A stretch of DNA of 64,000 nucleotides from Brachypterus glaber (Eukaryota; Arthropoda; Insecta; Coleoptera; Kateretidae). Positions 21,203-33,611 of this stretch are shown piece by piece (positions within the stretch are counted from its first letter, which is position 1; every line of letters begins with the position of its first letter). The notes beneath the pieces are model-generated. The model was given only the letters and a program-made list of their open reading frames with translations. It was not told the DNA's origin and searched no databases. The position numbers and the translations under genes were made by a program. The stretch is taken from NCBI GenBank assembly GCA_958510825.1, contig OY294047.1:42244006-42308005 (forward strand), in the 5' to 3' direction.

Positions 21203-24090
21203 ATTGTTTGTCCAAACCTAAAACTTTGTTCCAATATTTACTTCCAAAGTAAGTCAATGTACAGAGCTTTGGATATTAAATGATAATATGGACTTAAGAA
21301 GAAAGGCATTTGAATACGTCGACCACTACTGAAACTAGAAAATTGCAATTAGGAATGTAATCATCAGGATACGTATTCTTTTCCTGTATTAATTTTCAAT
21401 GATTTAACTCACAATGAGAAAAAAACTAACATATACTCTTTTCAAGCTAAGCTGTTAAATAAATCTAACCTTTTTACAGACGAGAAGAAGCGGAAACGTA
21501 TCCTTGTCTCGCGACATTCTTGTTAACCAGGTATCTAATTCTTGCCGCCTTACAAATAATAATTACTATACGCTATAGCGAATTATAGAAGAAATGCACA
21601 TAAATATTAAGTTAATTTATTACTTAACTATGAAGGCGACTTAACAAATTACCTCTACTTCTATTTTCTAAGAATACACGTACCTAACTTACAATGACAT
21701 TTAATGTACTTGACTAAAGGTATTTAAATTATATACTTGTAGCTAATTTAACATCTAAATCATTATATTTATTGAATAATATTTAATTTATTTAAGATAT
21801 TAAATAAATGGTCTATTATTTTTTAAGAATAGAGAAAATTAATGTCATCCATATTGTATAAAATAGAATATGTAAAGAATCAGTAATGATACCTCCCAAA
21901 TTCCGATTTTATTAAATTTTCAGATCATCTCATGTGAGTTTTTAATGTCACGATTATTAAATTAAAGATTAATGGCGTCATATCCAATCTGTTTTGACTA
22001 CGAATATTGGGCCTTAAATTATAACTAAAAGAACCTCTTGAAATGTAATTTTCAGGGAACTAGTCAATTTTTAGGATGTCGACAGGCAAATTAGAGAGCT
22101 ATAAAAACATATAATTAGAAATATAAATCTAGGTATTCATATTATTTACTGAAAACAAAAAAAAATCATAAAACATATGAAAAGGATATAAACCTGTCAA
22201 AATAAATGGCCAGGACCTTTATATTCTTTTAATATTTGAGGCGGATTGTATTTGTTATAGGTATGTAATATCAAGAGGTTAATGTCCCTTAAGAAATGCA
22301 TGTTTTACTGACATTTATAGTATAGCCATGATTAACCTTAAGAGCCTCAAGTTAAGGCTCAAAAACAGTTGAATAATGGTAGGTGAGAACTTGGCCTTCC
22401 TAGCTTTCTTCCAATTTTCTATTCCGTTCACGAATATCTTTATTTAATAATAATAATTATTTTTATTGGCAATAAAAATTAAACACACGCATGCGAATGT
22501 TTATTCAAAAATATCTTGTCATTCGAAAATAGTGAAACTCTCGTAATTTCGTTTTCATTTGATTTTTCAGCGTAGGTTTGCCTATTCTTGTATGCCGAAC
22601 TCTCGATTTTCATTTACAATGTGAACAAATAGTTTCTTGTTGTTTAATTAATCTTAAGGAGGTTAATTAACTTAAGCATACGTTAGCAGTATGTTAAATC
22701 AAATGTTTTTTTCGCAGAACAATCACTTGTTATTTAAAAATGCCAAATTATGTTCCGCAGAAAACAGTGGCGTAAACTAAAGAAAGACATACAATACACG
22801 CGTCCCAAGTAAACTAAAATATTAGAGGGAAAGAGAGGGACTTTAGGTTCAGTCCGATTTGATACTTTTTTAAATGTTTGTTTACCGCTTGAGTTATGGT
22901 AGAAATTCGTAAATTTTAGTGTTAGGGGTAACTTTTGCAGATTTTAGGCACGGGTTAGAATCATCTGATCATTTTAAAATTTGGCAAATAATTTTGTATG
23001 CTCAAGAGGAAAAAAATAGATTTCAAGCCCTTTGAATTTTTCACTTATATAAAAATTATATACAATTTTCAACGATTTTTTACGATTTATGGGAACTTTA
23101 CGAATTTTAGGGGTGCAATTAGGATCCTTAGAGAAGTTTGATCACTCTCATATTTTCATAATTTTCTAGTAATACATAAATGAAAATTTTAAGATAATAA
23201 AAAATATAAGGTCCACCCTAATATCATATATTTTAAGTTTGATAAGAAAATATTGTTTTAGATTCTTAATAAAAAATATTTCAGAAGTAAACTTTGCCGT
23301 ATTAGTATCCAACTATGCAAAATTTCAAATTCTATGATGATCATCTATGATGGTGGTCCATTTTTTTAGTTTAATGTACACTACCTACGTAGCGTTAATT
23401 GCATTACTTTAAATCTATGGTATATTTAAATTAACTGTATCATTACGATGCAGTTTTTGATTCAATTGATATATACCGCATCACAACGGAACGTACAGGA
23501 TCCCTTTGTTATAATACTAGTTTCTGATACAGAACGGTTTATTTTAAATAACTATTTTTCATTCATATTAAAATAGTATTTATTATTAAAAATGAAGGTA
23601 ATATAAAATATAATATATGCTATATTTTAGGGTTCTTCTTCTTCTTCCTTTATTTTGGCCTTTTCTCAGTGAGATAATTAGCCAGATCCCTCTTAGTTAC
23701 TCAATTCACCAAGAGTGGTTCTTGTCTGGCCTTTTACCATGCCCACTCCTGTTTTAATTATATAAAATTTCCAGTCTTCTGTAAGACCTTTTCTTTTTCC
23801 TTCTTTCCTTTTCGTGTTTACTGTTGGTTGCGTTAGCTGTTGCCAAGGCAGTTTTTTCTAATTTGTAATTATATTTGCGCATGCGCTAGTATATAAAAAA
23901 TTTTGTACGTATAAAAACTTATTCACGTGCTAGTTGCTTCCAAATCAAAATTTATCAGCATTATAAATGATTAAAAAACATAAAATTCCCTTCTTACTCC
24001 AATATAATCACATGTTCGTCATTTTACTGTACATCTTCCATACAATCACTATAAAAGATCTAAAATCGATTCTGGGGCATATCTAAGATA
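21203..24090. other. Long AT-rich stretch with little structure
   Basis: No ORF of note. At 22900-23200 two loosely similar segments (gaattttaggggtg-type) suggest an old repeat. At 23636-23760 a ttcttcttcttcc tract followed by ttggccttttctcagtgag, read on the minus strand, resembles a non-LTR 3' end with a GAA tail. Neither can be taken further. Confidence 0.35.
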
Positions 24091-24092
24091 GC

Positions 24093-24113
24093 AAATAAAT
24101 AAATAAATAACTA
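24093..24113 (+). repeat. (AAAT)n tract, possible retroelement 3' tail
   Basis: About five AAAT units follow a non-coding stretch. Such tails terminate CR1/L2/Jockey copies in insects, but no coding remnant is visible upstream. Confidence 0.45.
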
Positions 24114-24285
24114 ATACTAAAAGACTTGATGCTAGAAAATTAAACGCGCTTAACGTATTACTAATTCCTGCCGAAAGTACATATTACTCGTTTCACGGAT
24201 GAAAAGCAACTGATATTTTAGGGTTATTTGTGATAAACACTCATAAATGAAGCAAATAAAAACTTTATTACATTACATTATCATG

Positions 24286-24324
24286 CCAACGTTTCATCTA
24301 ATATTTAGGCTTCTTCAGGGCTAA
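24286..24324 (-). ncRNA. Degenerate hammerhead-like core
   Basis: The minus strand has CUGAAGA (24318-24312) and GAAAC (24295-24291). They are joined by a weak stem (CUAA/UUAG) and followed by GUUGGC, whose GGC can pair with GCC before the core. Stem III would be only ACGU, as reported for dimeric short-stem hammerheads. The order fits an eroded Penelope-type ribozyme of a different subfamily from the 19.8-21.1 kb copies. Stem support is poor. Confidence 0.4.
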
Positions 24325-24329
24325 ATTAT

Positions 24330-25280
24330 TAAATATGCATTAAAATAATTTATAATAAATTATGTGTCTAACTTAATTTTGCAACTGGTTGCAAAATTCG
24401 TGAATAAGTCCTTCGGACTTGTATCGGCAGGAAACGAAAATGGTCTAAATACTTTTAAATTAATAAATGTATAATTTTCTTATTTATTTGGCTAATAAAT
24501 TTAAAATTATTATTATTTCTTTAAAACAAGTAATTCTCATTCAGAAATAGTTATGATCCAGTTTGCAAATGGCTCTCACAATTAATAATTATTAGAAAGT
24601 GTCTTCAACCGTCCCAATATATTTTCAAATTCAAATTCTTTTAATTAATATACTTTCCTTAGTGCATCTAGTTAATTTTTATTATTTTATATGTACCATA
24701 AATGAGTTAAAAAGAGTTAATTAACATATTACGTACACTTTAATGTTTCCTTGTAATTAGTTAATAAAAAAAAACTTTTAAAAACCCGCATACTAGTTTT
24801 AAAACTAGTAAATTTTATACTGTCCAACTATAAAAAATCAACTCGAGTAAACTTAAACGCTCTTAAAACGTTACCAGAAATAAACAATAGCATGAATTAA
24901 AACAATTTAACAATAAAACAGAATTTCATTTTGATAAATATTTTTTCGATAAAGTTATACCAGACTGTTTTACTGTAAAAAGTAAATCTGGTAAAAAAAA
25001 TACTTTTTAGACGGCCCTGAGCCGCCATGCTCAAAAATAAATTTGTTGGGTATTGTTTTTAGAGAAAGGAGTTAGTTTCATGTACCTAAAGTAAAAAAAA
25101 ATAACTCTTTAGAAACCGCAATTTGGTTTGATGTTAAAAAAATTTTATAGTCAATTTTAGCATTATTTTTATCGTGGCCATCAGAAAAACTTTGTGCGCG
25201 CCATGGCCAAAACTATTTCTTTCTGGAACCCACCTTGTCGCGAGCCTCGTGGCTCGTTTTGCAGACTTGTTCAAAGAATA
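24330..25280. other. AT-rich spacer, nothing identified
   Basis: No supported gene, RNA or palindrome was seen. Confidence 0.35.
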
Positions 25281-25285
25281 TGCTT

Positions 25286-25717
25286 TTTCTACGATCTAAT
25301 AGAAAAGTTAACATTTCTATAAAAACAAATGAACTTTTCAGACTTCAAAATAACCTATTTCTTAGTATTTTACTTTTCTGCTTTTTACAGCAAGCAGAAA
25401 AGTGATTTTTTTTTTCGCACACAGTGTAGGCAACCGGCATGTCAATCGTAAAACAGATCTGTCAGTTATATGCGAAGAGATTTTGGTCCGCCATTTTTTA
25501 ATACGAAGTTATTATTTTGAATCAAATCTCAATTTTATGTGCTAAATATTTATTTGCTATATATTTTTTGTTACGAAGGAATTATGGAGAGTTACTGTGA
25601 TTGTAGGATTTAACTTTTACACCAACAGATTTGCAGAAAATTGTAATCAAGTGCTGATACCTTGTAAGGTAACTTACTGTCTGAAATATATTTATTTTAG
25701 ATCGTAGAAAAAATGTT
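25286..25717. repeat. Possible inverted-end element
   Basis: The sequence tttttctacgatctaa near 25286-25301 is inverted near 25699-25714 (ttagatcgtagaaaaa). The interior shows no fold-back. The support is a single short inverted pair. Confidence 0.4.
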
Positions 25718-25835
25718 GTTTGTATTACGTGCGCAAAATGTGATTTCTGCTTTCGCGTGATTGCTGATCTTGGCTAGACGCCTGGATCAGCAAATTCCAC
25801 GCTCAAGCAACATTTTGCGCTCTTAATACAAAAAT
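25716..25835. mobile_element. Palindromic MITE, about 120 bp
   Basis: The left arm tgtattacgtgcgcaaaatg pairs with the right arm cattttgcgctcttaataca. A second inner pair (gctgatc/gatcagc) lies around ttggctagacgcctg. Confidence 0.75.
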
Positions 25836-25839
25836 AACT

Positions 25840-27920
25840 ATTTTCTTGACACTTCACACTATTTAGAGAGTAAAAAGTGTCATATTTCATACGCCTGCGC
25901 AATAATATCATACATGTGTGGAAAAGTAAAGCTACCATAATTTTTTCAAAATATTTACTATTTAGTTCAACATTTTTCCATCACATATTTATGTTTTTGA
26001 ATATGTATATGATTTTTCCATTTTCCACTTATTTATTAGTTATAACAAAATAAACAAAAACTAATTTTAGCTGTCAAGGTATAGTCTAAGAAAACAAACG
26101 AAAGCGACCAAGGTAAACTTGAATTGATTTATCAAGGTTGACACATACAAATTCGAGAGTTTAACTAAAACTGTAGCTAAATTATTTATTTTTCTGTGAA
26201 GTACTGGTGTTACTTAATTTTAATCCTTTTAATAATTTTAAAGAATGATAATTTTATTTATCTTTATTTACAGAAATCAATATTTATTTTAAATAATTTT
26301 ATTTTTGTTGGGGCCATAGAAAAAATAGTGTAGATAACTTGTTGGAAAGTATCTTCCTTGAGTTCGCGATGTTTTCTCGCTCGCCGCTGCGTGGCTTGTG
26401 CTTTCTGTATACATTATATAATACATATAGTATTTTTCTGGCCTTGGTATACAAAACTCTCTTCGAGAAAGTAGAATTCTACTTTCTTTACTTGTTGGGC
26501 AGCGTATATTATAAAATATATTTCTATTGGATTTAGCATAATGACCAAGTTGTTAAATGCTCTACGTACATGTGAATGGGATTTTTTTTATTGATATTAA
26601 AATGTATGTCGTTAAATAAAATAATATAGGTTAAATCTGAAAAGAATTTCAACGATTGATTTATAATCGATCTTTCCATATAATAATAATTAGGAATTTC
26701 AGGAAAATATACTTTTTTATTATTTAAGTTGAAATGTTTATTTTTAAATAAATTATTGGGTTATTAATAATATAATAATAAGTTTATTTATTGGACTCCC
26801 AAAAGGCTCTACACAGAAGTTCTTCTGCCTATTAGGTTTCAGTTAATTTTGACAGTGTTTTGAAGTTGTATTTTGTGAAACAAGTGTGCGTGTCCCAAAG
26901 AGTATTTTGAATATTATTTTTTATTTTATTTATTTTAGATGTCCAAAATATTTTTCCGTATTTTTTTACCTGGAATCCCCTTAGAACTGTCTATAAATAA
27001 ATTACTTAATTTAGTTCAAATGATAACTGTTACTGTAATAGTCTTAGAACTCTTAATTACAGTACTGTTTTTCTTGCCCATTAATAAAATTTATTATAAT
27101 TTTCTTTCCCATTAACAAAATATATGAAAATTTATTAATAGAGCATTTATTTTGCGTCTTTGCATATTAGGAAAAAACTGCTGCTAAAAAGGAATACTTT
27201 CCCCCTTTAAGTTCATTAAAAAAATAAAGTTTTTTTCAACAAACATTCTTTTTTTTTTTTGTAAACGAAGAAAATTGAAAAAATATGTTTAGAGAATTAT
27301 ATTTTTTGCCTCATTTTACCCTGTTACTCCCACCCCAATTTTTATCAAAAACAATACCAGCCTAGAACTTTGGATGAGGAAATTTGAAGATGTTTTTTGG
27401 ATATAAAAAGTCGAGAAACGTAAAAAAAAAAAAAAAAAAAAAAAATCTAACGCAAAACTTTCCTCGTGCAAAGTAAAATGGACCTGATCAGAACCAAAAA
27501 AAAAAAATCCATAATCAAAATTTATCCAATATTGAATCGAATAATTCAATTAAGTTTCAATAATAGTGACAATGTATTATTTTTTACACTAATTTTATTC
27601 ATCTTTCTATTGAAAATTTTAAAATAAATAATAAATGTGACTTTACAAAATTATTCAATTAACTAACTTTAAATATATACAAAAATCGTTTACATATAAT
27701 ATTGATTCCTAAAGTATTCTGCCTAAGTTTTACTCGTTAGGAACAGTAGGAATTCAGTATTTTTATAGGAAATTCCTTACTCTAATAAAACAGATCAATG
27801 AATTTGAAATTGACATTTTTGAAGAATTTTTAAATCATTAAAATGCTAAATTATCAGTTTATATTAAAACACCATCTGGTCTTACTCAAAAGATGTTAAT
27901 GTGGAAACACATACTTATCT
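25840..27920. other. AT-rich stretch with a possible retroelement tail
   Basis: No ORF of note. At 26765-26850 the minus strand reads like a retroelement 3' end (agagccttttgggagtcc followed by aataaataaac and an ATT-rich tract). A 23-nt poly(A) lies at about 27422-27445. Nothing else is supported. Confidence 0.35.
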
Positions 27921-27922
27921 GA

Positions 27923-28438
27923 TCCATTCAGATAAATGGCCAACCCATTAACTGGGAAAACCATGCCAAATACCTCGGCATTACAATCTCCAAAAACTTG
28001 ACGTGGGATCAGCACGTCAAAAACACCCTCCAAATAGCAAATTGCCGCCTCTCCAAACTCTACCCCTTAATAGGCAGAAAGAGTCCCCTATCCATTAAAA
28101 ACAAACTTCTTCTCTACAACCAAACCCTAAAGCCGGTACTTCTTTACGGAGCCCCAGCCTGGAATAAAATCACCCTTAACAAAGCGCTCTCAGCAAAACT
28201 TCAGGCCTTCCAAAACAAGGCACTCAGAATATGCCTCGATGCCCCCTGGTTCATGAGGAACAACCAGATACACAGAGATCTCGAAATGCCCCTCCTAAAA
28301 ACGGAAATCATCCGCTACAGCACGTCTTTTATACAAGACAATCTAGACCACCCAAACCCCCTCATTTCAAACTTTCTAGATTACGATCATGAAATACACA
28401 ACACTCACAAAAAGATCAAAAACGTCCTCAACCAGTAA
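27923..28438 (+). pseudogene. Jockey-type non-LTR RT C-terminal fragment
   Basis: Open from 27923, just after an in-frame TGA, to a stop at 28438. Visible motifs are NHAKYLGITISKNLTWDQHV, the segment after the RT catalytic domain in Jockey-type elements. Then come LYNQTLKPVLLYGAPAWN, KLQAFQNKALRICLDAPWF and RNNQIHRDLEMPLLK. Codon use is GC-rich against an AT-rich background, which suggests a younger insertion than the other RT remnants here. Catalytic FADD and upstream domains are missing, so it is 5'-truncated. The 3' part is duplicated in tandem. Confidence 0.85.
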
Positions 28439-28965
28439 TGGTACCCACTAATACAGGACAGATGCATTCCCAGCATCAGTGAGATAGTCTCACTCCTCCC
28501 GCACATCCCTCCCCTCCCTATCCCATCCCTCCCCATCTTCTCTACAACCAAACCCTAAAGCCGGTACTTCTTTACGGAGCCCCAGCCTGGAATAAAATCA
28601 CCCTTAACAAAGCGCTCTCAGCAAAACTTCAGGCCTTCCAAAACAAGGCACTCAGAATATGCCTCGATGCCCCCTGGTTCATGAGGAACAACCAGATACA
28701 CAGAGATCTCGAAATGCCCCTCCTAAAAACGGAAATCATCCGCTACAGCACGTCTTTTATACAAGACAATCTAGACCACCCAAACCCCCTCATTTCAAAC
28801 TTTCTAGATTACGATCATGAAATACACAACACTCACAAAAAGATCAAAAACGTCCTCAACCAGTAATGGTACCCACTAATACAGGACAGATGCATTCCCA
28901 GCATCAGTGAGATAGTCTCACTCCTCCCGCACATCCCTCCCCTCCCTATCCCATCCCTCCCCATC
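28108..28965 (+). repeat. 428-bp exact tandem duplication inside the RT fragment
   Basis: Bases 28108-28537 recur at 28536-28965 with offset 428, and I see no mismatch. The repeat unit covers the last 110 or so codons plus the start of the 3' UTR. The second copy (frame 28681-28866) therefore repeats the protein C-terminus. The junction has a 2-nt overlap (tc). It is either a very recent duplication or an assembly artefact. Confidence 0.9.
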
Positions 28966-28990
28966 CCCCTCCCACCCACTCCACAGCACC

Positions 28991-29090
28991 AAATTATGAC
29001 AGATGCAACTCGCATCAGTAAGCAGAGACTCACTCCCCCCAAATTATGACAGATGCAACTCGCATCAGTGAGCATAGACTCACTGCCCCA
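28991..29090 (+). repeat. Two 50-bp tandem units in the retroelement 3' UTR
   Basis: Units 28991-29040 and 29041-29090 begin aaattatgacagatgcaact and differ at only a few positions. The motif gacagatgca...gcatcag also occurs just after each ORF copy (28460 and 28888), so the 3' UTR is built on this motif. Confidence 0.85.
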
Positions 29091-29139
29091 ACTTTCAATT
29101 CAGATTAAATATTTTTTTTAGATAAATGAGCCATAGGCT

Positions 29140-29275
29140 GCGCCTGTCTCTTAAAGACCCAAACAAACTATTGATGATGACTTATCTGATGATGGTTGGA
29201 AGCCTAAAATATGTATCTCAACAGCAATAAAATAGAAATTAGTTTATTTTAGTTTAGTTTAGTTCAGTGCGGGGT
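29140..29275 (+). other. 3' end of the Jockey-type element
   Basis: Non-coding sequence ending in ttagtttattttagtttagt-like short repeats (about 29236-29268), a plausible 3' tail of the element whose coding remains lie upstream. Confidence 0.45.
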
Positions 29276-29279
29276 TCAC

Positions 29280-29631
29280 TGCCCTCAACACCTGGTCCCT
29301 AGGAACCTTTGTGTTAACCGCACAGATCTCCTCATAACATCCCTGTTTCTTTTAAAAAGTCCAGGTACGGTTTTAGGGGAGTGTTCATGATCTCGTTTGG
29401 TTCCAGCGAGTCGTTCCCAAAGTACCTCCATCTTAGGCCTATTAGAGATGGACATTCACATATGAGGTGGTAGGGCTCTTCGTCCCCTTCCCCACGATAG
29501 ATAGAAATTACTTCCAAATTATTATTTATACTCCAAATAATGTCGAAGATTAGTTTAGACCTTGCAAAATAAAATTTTAATAGGCCGTTAATAATAATTG
29601 TACAATCGGAACACCCCATATTAAGTACCAT
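29280..29631 (-). pseudogene. Non-LTR retrotransposon C-terminal fragment with CCHC-like segment
   Basis: The minus-strand frame ends GDEEPYHLICECPSLIGLRW and then YFGNDSLEPNEI, LKPYLDFLKETGML, stop. A C-x-C plus H arrangement in HLICECP followed by an R and a distal LxxFLKxTG is the usual ending of R1/I/Loa-type polyproteins. The first half of the frame (before IYRGEGDEE) looks degenerate. It lies tail to tail with the Jockey-type element, so two independent insertions meet here. Confidence 0.7.
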
Positions 29632-29634
29632 AAT

Positions 29635-31290
29635 TATAAGAGGCTCTACTAGTAGTGGTAATTATTCATTTATTTTTTTAATATGAAAGCTTTACGTGTT
29701 ATGTATTTAAAATTAATGTGACCTATATTCGAAAGCGCCTTGTTATTAAAATGGGTCTGCACTTCGAGGTTGTTATTAAGTCATACAATTAAAATTTTGT
29801 AATGAGCTTATTAATATTAAAATCATGTATGATCATGAGAAAAAATGTATAGTAAGTAATTGTTAATAATGTTTTTTTATAGGTCAGTAACGTCTAAACC
29901 TATTTTATTTGGACTTTACAAGTAACAAGCTATTAATTGAACACAAAAATTATTATTACAGAAAGTTGTTTCTTCCATTTGGATTCGACTTTATGATTTT
30001 ATGGACACTTAAAAAAAAAACTTCTTTAACTGAGCTACTCGGTTAGTCCGAATGTTGACTAATTCAATATGCCTTTTTTATAATATTCTATAAAACCGTT
30101 GGTCATAACTTTGGATAGTTTTTTTATATCCCTAAAAATTTTTATAATTCGGTTGTTGTGCCTTGATGACTAATTATTTATTTTCTGGTAGGTAGTTGGG
30201 TTAATTCAATAATTAGGTCACCCGTCTAGGGAAGTGGGTCACACCAGAAGTGATACTTCAGTTTTAAAAAAGAACCATGAGGGGAGGTCTATCAAAAATA
30301 GGACAAAAATAAATGGGGGTAATTGGTAAACAGTCCCTTAATCCTTTATTAGTGTAAATAAATTATAACCGGCATCTTTGAAATGCTACTTGGTATGTGC
30401 GGATCTTCTTAACAAACGAATTTCAAAGTCTAGCCACCCACTTGTTCATTACTGTCTAGAATCAACACAGTCTAGATTTGAGGAAGTTGCAACTAGAACA
30501 GGTTTTGTGTATTGGGTTGGATACTTTAGTCGGACAAATATTTATCTACAGTATTTTTATAAAGGGGACCTGAGAGTTTTTCTAACATAATATTTTTATG
30601 TATTCAAATTGTACCTGTTTACCGCATTTTATAGTTGCACCGCTTTAATGTAATATTCCGCGCGATTACTGCTATTCTCGATTATCCAGTCTTCATCCAT
30701 GCAGCAACACCCACGATAGATGCAGCCGAAATCTAGCTAGATGGAAGAGGTATCACACACACTAAATGTAAGTGCTTTTTCGCTTTTCCTTCATTAGTTC
30801 ACCCGCAAATTGTTCAACCGCTTACCACATAAGAATGGTACCTGAAACAAACCAAAAGCAGAATCTTATTCAGCCATTTTCCCGGGTTAATGAAAACCAA
30901 ACACTCAGCTAATAAAGTGTCCTTTCAGCAGCATTTCAAAATGAAAAAAAAAAAAACTATAATACAATCAGAAGATGCCACACTTGATTATGGCTGTATT
31001 TTTGAATCAGTTGTGATGGAAATAGAAGGTTATATAAGCAATTATTAAAAATATAGAATAAATTCACTATAATTTAAAAAAAAGTCCAAACAACTTTAAG
31101 CGCCAAATTTAAATTTTCTGCTGAACAGTAGTTATAAATAAGATATTTGCAGCTTCAAGTAAAATTAGTTTGCTTTGGCAAAGTAAGAACAGTAAGAAAG
31201 GGAAAGAAATACATCAAGATTAGACATAGCACTCGCGGATCTGACAATAGACAAGAAACTTAACATTTTATTTTTAATTATATTATGGTT
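29635..31290. other. AT-rich spacer, nothing identified
   Basis: A 70-codon frame at 30378-30590 has no recognisable feature. The stretch at 30650-30860 is less AT-rich and unique-looking but gives no gene call. Confidence 0.35.
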
Positions 31291-31295
31291 CCGAA

Positions 31296-31446
31296 AAAAC
31301 GTGCAGTGACTAATTTGCGAGACTTTGGCAAAAGGCAAAGATAATATAAATTCGGGTGCGATTCGCGTAATTTCGGTCCAATTCCTCTAAGGGAGATCCC
31401 TTAGACGAAAACAGCATACTACGAGTTACGAGTCACTGCATGTTTT
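31296..31446. mobile_element. Short TIR element, about 151 bp
   Basis: Ends aaaacgtgcagtgact and agtcactgcatgtttt are inverted with one mismatch. The inner part contains gggagatccctta, a small palindrome. Non-coding. Confidence 0.65.
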
Positions 31447-31999
31447 ATTGGATATATACTATATTTAGATGATAAGAAGGTTGAAAGCATATTCTTCTTA
31501 AAAAATTGTTAAAGATTTGGATTTTGGATGATTAACAAGGAGCTGTAAACAAATTATTTTCAGAAAAATAAAAAAATATAAAATTAAACAGCTGATAAGC
31601 CAGAACTTGGTTAAAAAACAGTAGTCACTTTTTACTTCAGGGTTAATCTTAAAAAGTTGGTAGGTGGTAAACACAAATGTTCTGGGCATAAAATTATCCA
31701 CCTGATGTACCACACATCGGTTAAAAAGCAGTGGTCACTTGTATTTTACTTCTTGATTAATGATATAAAGGAAAAAAGTGCTATATAGGTGGCTAGGTAA
31801 CTGTATAAAATGTAGAGAATTGGGACGTGCCTTGCACTATATTATGAACTCATTGTTTTCTTTTTGTGCAGGAAGTACTTTAGATTACAGAACCGTATCT
31901 GATATATTGAGTAATATTTTAAATCTCAGGTAAATCGCACGGATAATAAAGTTAAGTAATTTTTCAACAAATCTTACCGGTAACCGAATCTGTTATATA
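31447..31999. other. AT-rich spacer, nothing identified
   Basis: A locally repeated ggttaaaaa(a/g)cagt(a/g)gtcact occurs at about 31608-31630 and 31710-31740. No gene or RNA was seen. Confidence 0.35.
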
Positions 32000-32000
32000 C

Positions 32001-32457
32001 AGTGTGTCCCCGGATCGACTTGACAATACCATAAAATGACCATTTTTTTTTTTTTTAATTAAGAAAAACTGATTTGGGACTTTGCCATGCTTGCTTAAAA
32101 ACTAATTTTTGTTCGAATGAAATTTTTAAAAATTGTAGCTGGCTGGCGCCAGATATCAGTAAAAAAGTAAAGTTTTCAGGTAAACTTACCTTTCCGTAAC
32201 AGATATAAAAAAAAGTTATTTAAAAAATAGATTTATAATCAAAAATAAGAGCCGTATGTCAAATTATAATAATTTAAATAATATTTTTTTTTTCATTTTT
32301 TTACTCTTTCACTGATATCTGGCGCCACCTATAATTTAAAAAAAAATTATTTTGACAAAAAATTGTTTTAAAGCAAGCTGGGCAAAATGCCAAAGCAGTT
32401 TTTCTTAATTCGAAAAAAAAGGAGTAATTTTGAGGTATTGTCAAGTCGATCCGGGGA
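32001..32457. mobile_element. Palindromic MITE, about 457 bp
   Basis: Left arm gtccccggatcgacttgac and right arm gtcaagtcgatccgggga are inverted. Complementarity continues past gggcaaaatgcc-type segments to an inner pair with ctggcgcca. The right terminus lacks the last few bases of the left one. Confidence 0.85.
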
Positions 32458-32459
32458 TA

Positions 32460-33109
32460 GATATTCCATACAACCATACACATAAATAACTGACGTTTCA
32501 GTTAACGGAATATCAAAGTTTTCAAGAGACTTTGTCAGTGTATTGCCAAAAATCTTTTGAGTTAAGTTGTCTTGAGAACAAGCAAAGAAATCGAAACAGA
32601 TGCGTCTTAATTTATTATTTTAAAAAGAAAAAATAATAACTAGCATTTACTGTGCTTTTTAAAATTAATCCCTTTCACCCCATCCGGTTTTTTAAGGAAT
32701 AGGAACTTATACCAGATTTAAATTAATGGAAAGTCCCGTATCCCTTACCCTCCAGGGTGTCACAATTGTGACTTTACTTCTTTATTTTTTCTTTGAGACA
32801 ATATTTATCCAAAATACTTTTATAGACTTTCTATGTATGCAAACAAATATGCAAATTTAATTCCTGAAACTCTAAGGAAACAAAAACTAGAGCAAAAATT
32901 AAAAATGGTTTATTTTTTATTTTATTTTTCTTCTTTTTAGGCATAACAAATATAAAAAAACACAATTAAATCGAAAAATTATCATTATTTTAGACTCGGG
33001 AGGGTAAGGGGTATACGAATAACCAACTTGGATATTGTGGTAAATTTTGCCATACCTAAAAATATCCATACGTGAATACAATGGAGTGAAAAGGGTTAAA
33101 AGCAGCTCC
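32460..33109. other. AT-rich spacer, nothing identified
   Basis: No supported feature was seen. Confidence 0.35.
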
Positions 33110-33269
33110 TTAGGGAACGCTCAAGTATTACGTAACGCTCCTAGGGGAGGTGGGGATCATTTTGGAGTGTTACGCCCATGTTAATGGTATAGGAAAATAG
33201 CGTTACAGAGGGGGTGGGGGTCCAAAATGATCAAAATTTGCGTTACGTAATACTTAAACGTTCCCTTAG
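33110..33269. mobile_element. Palindromic MITE, about 160 bp
   Basis: Ends ttagggaacgctcaagtatt and its inverse around tacttaaacgttcccttag, with gtattacgtaacgc-type arms and matching G-rich/C-rich inner parts (aggtgggg...ggtggggg in the two arms). Non-coding. Confidence 0.8.
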
Positions 33270-33611
33270 TTTAAAATATTACCCAAACCAAAAAACCGTT
33301 ACACTGTCTCAGTTTGTCAACGATTAAGGTTGCTTTATTGGTTGTTGCTTTGTTTAGTTCGTTTTCCTTATTTTAATTTTTGGTCGGCTTAAGAGTTTTA
33401 GTAGTTCCAAACCAGTCAACGACCAAAACAGATGAAAACCAATTTAGCAACAACCGATCAAGTGACCATAACAATGATGATATTACGGATCAGATCAGTC
33501 GAAGGCCTTGTATAGATCTTAGGCATAGACCATTCCATTCAATTATGTATAATTTATAAATTAAAATTAATTTGACTTTTTATATATAAATTTTAAAATT
33601 AAAAAATATAT

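Noticed and set aside
27628..27645. In-frame N-K-C-D on the plus strand, like the Ras NKxD motif
   Set aside because: The surrounding frame is AT-driven (Ile/Lys/Asn/Phe), has no beta-strand before the motif, no SAK or other Ras motifs, and ends in a stop ten residues later. It is chance, not the missing GTPase exon.
29187..29215. CTGATGA followed by ggttggaag, a possible further hammerhead
   Set aside because: There is no GAAA at the required place and no complementary stem I or III. It belongs to the 3' UTR of the Jockey-type element.
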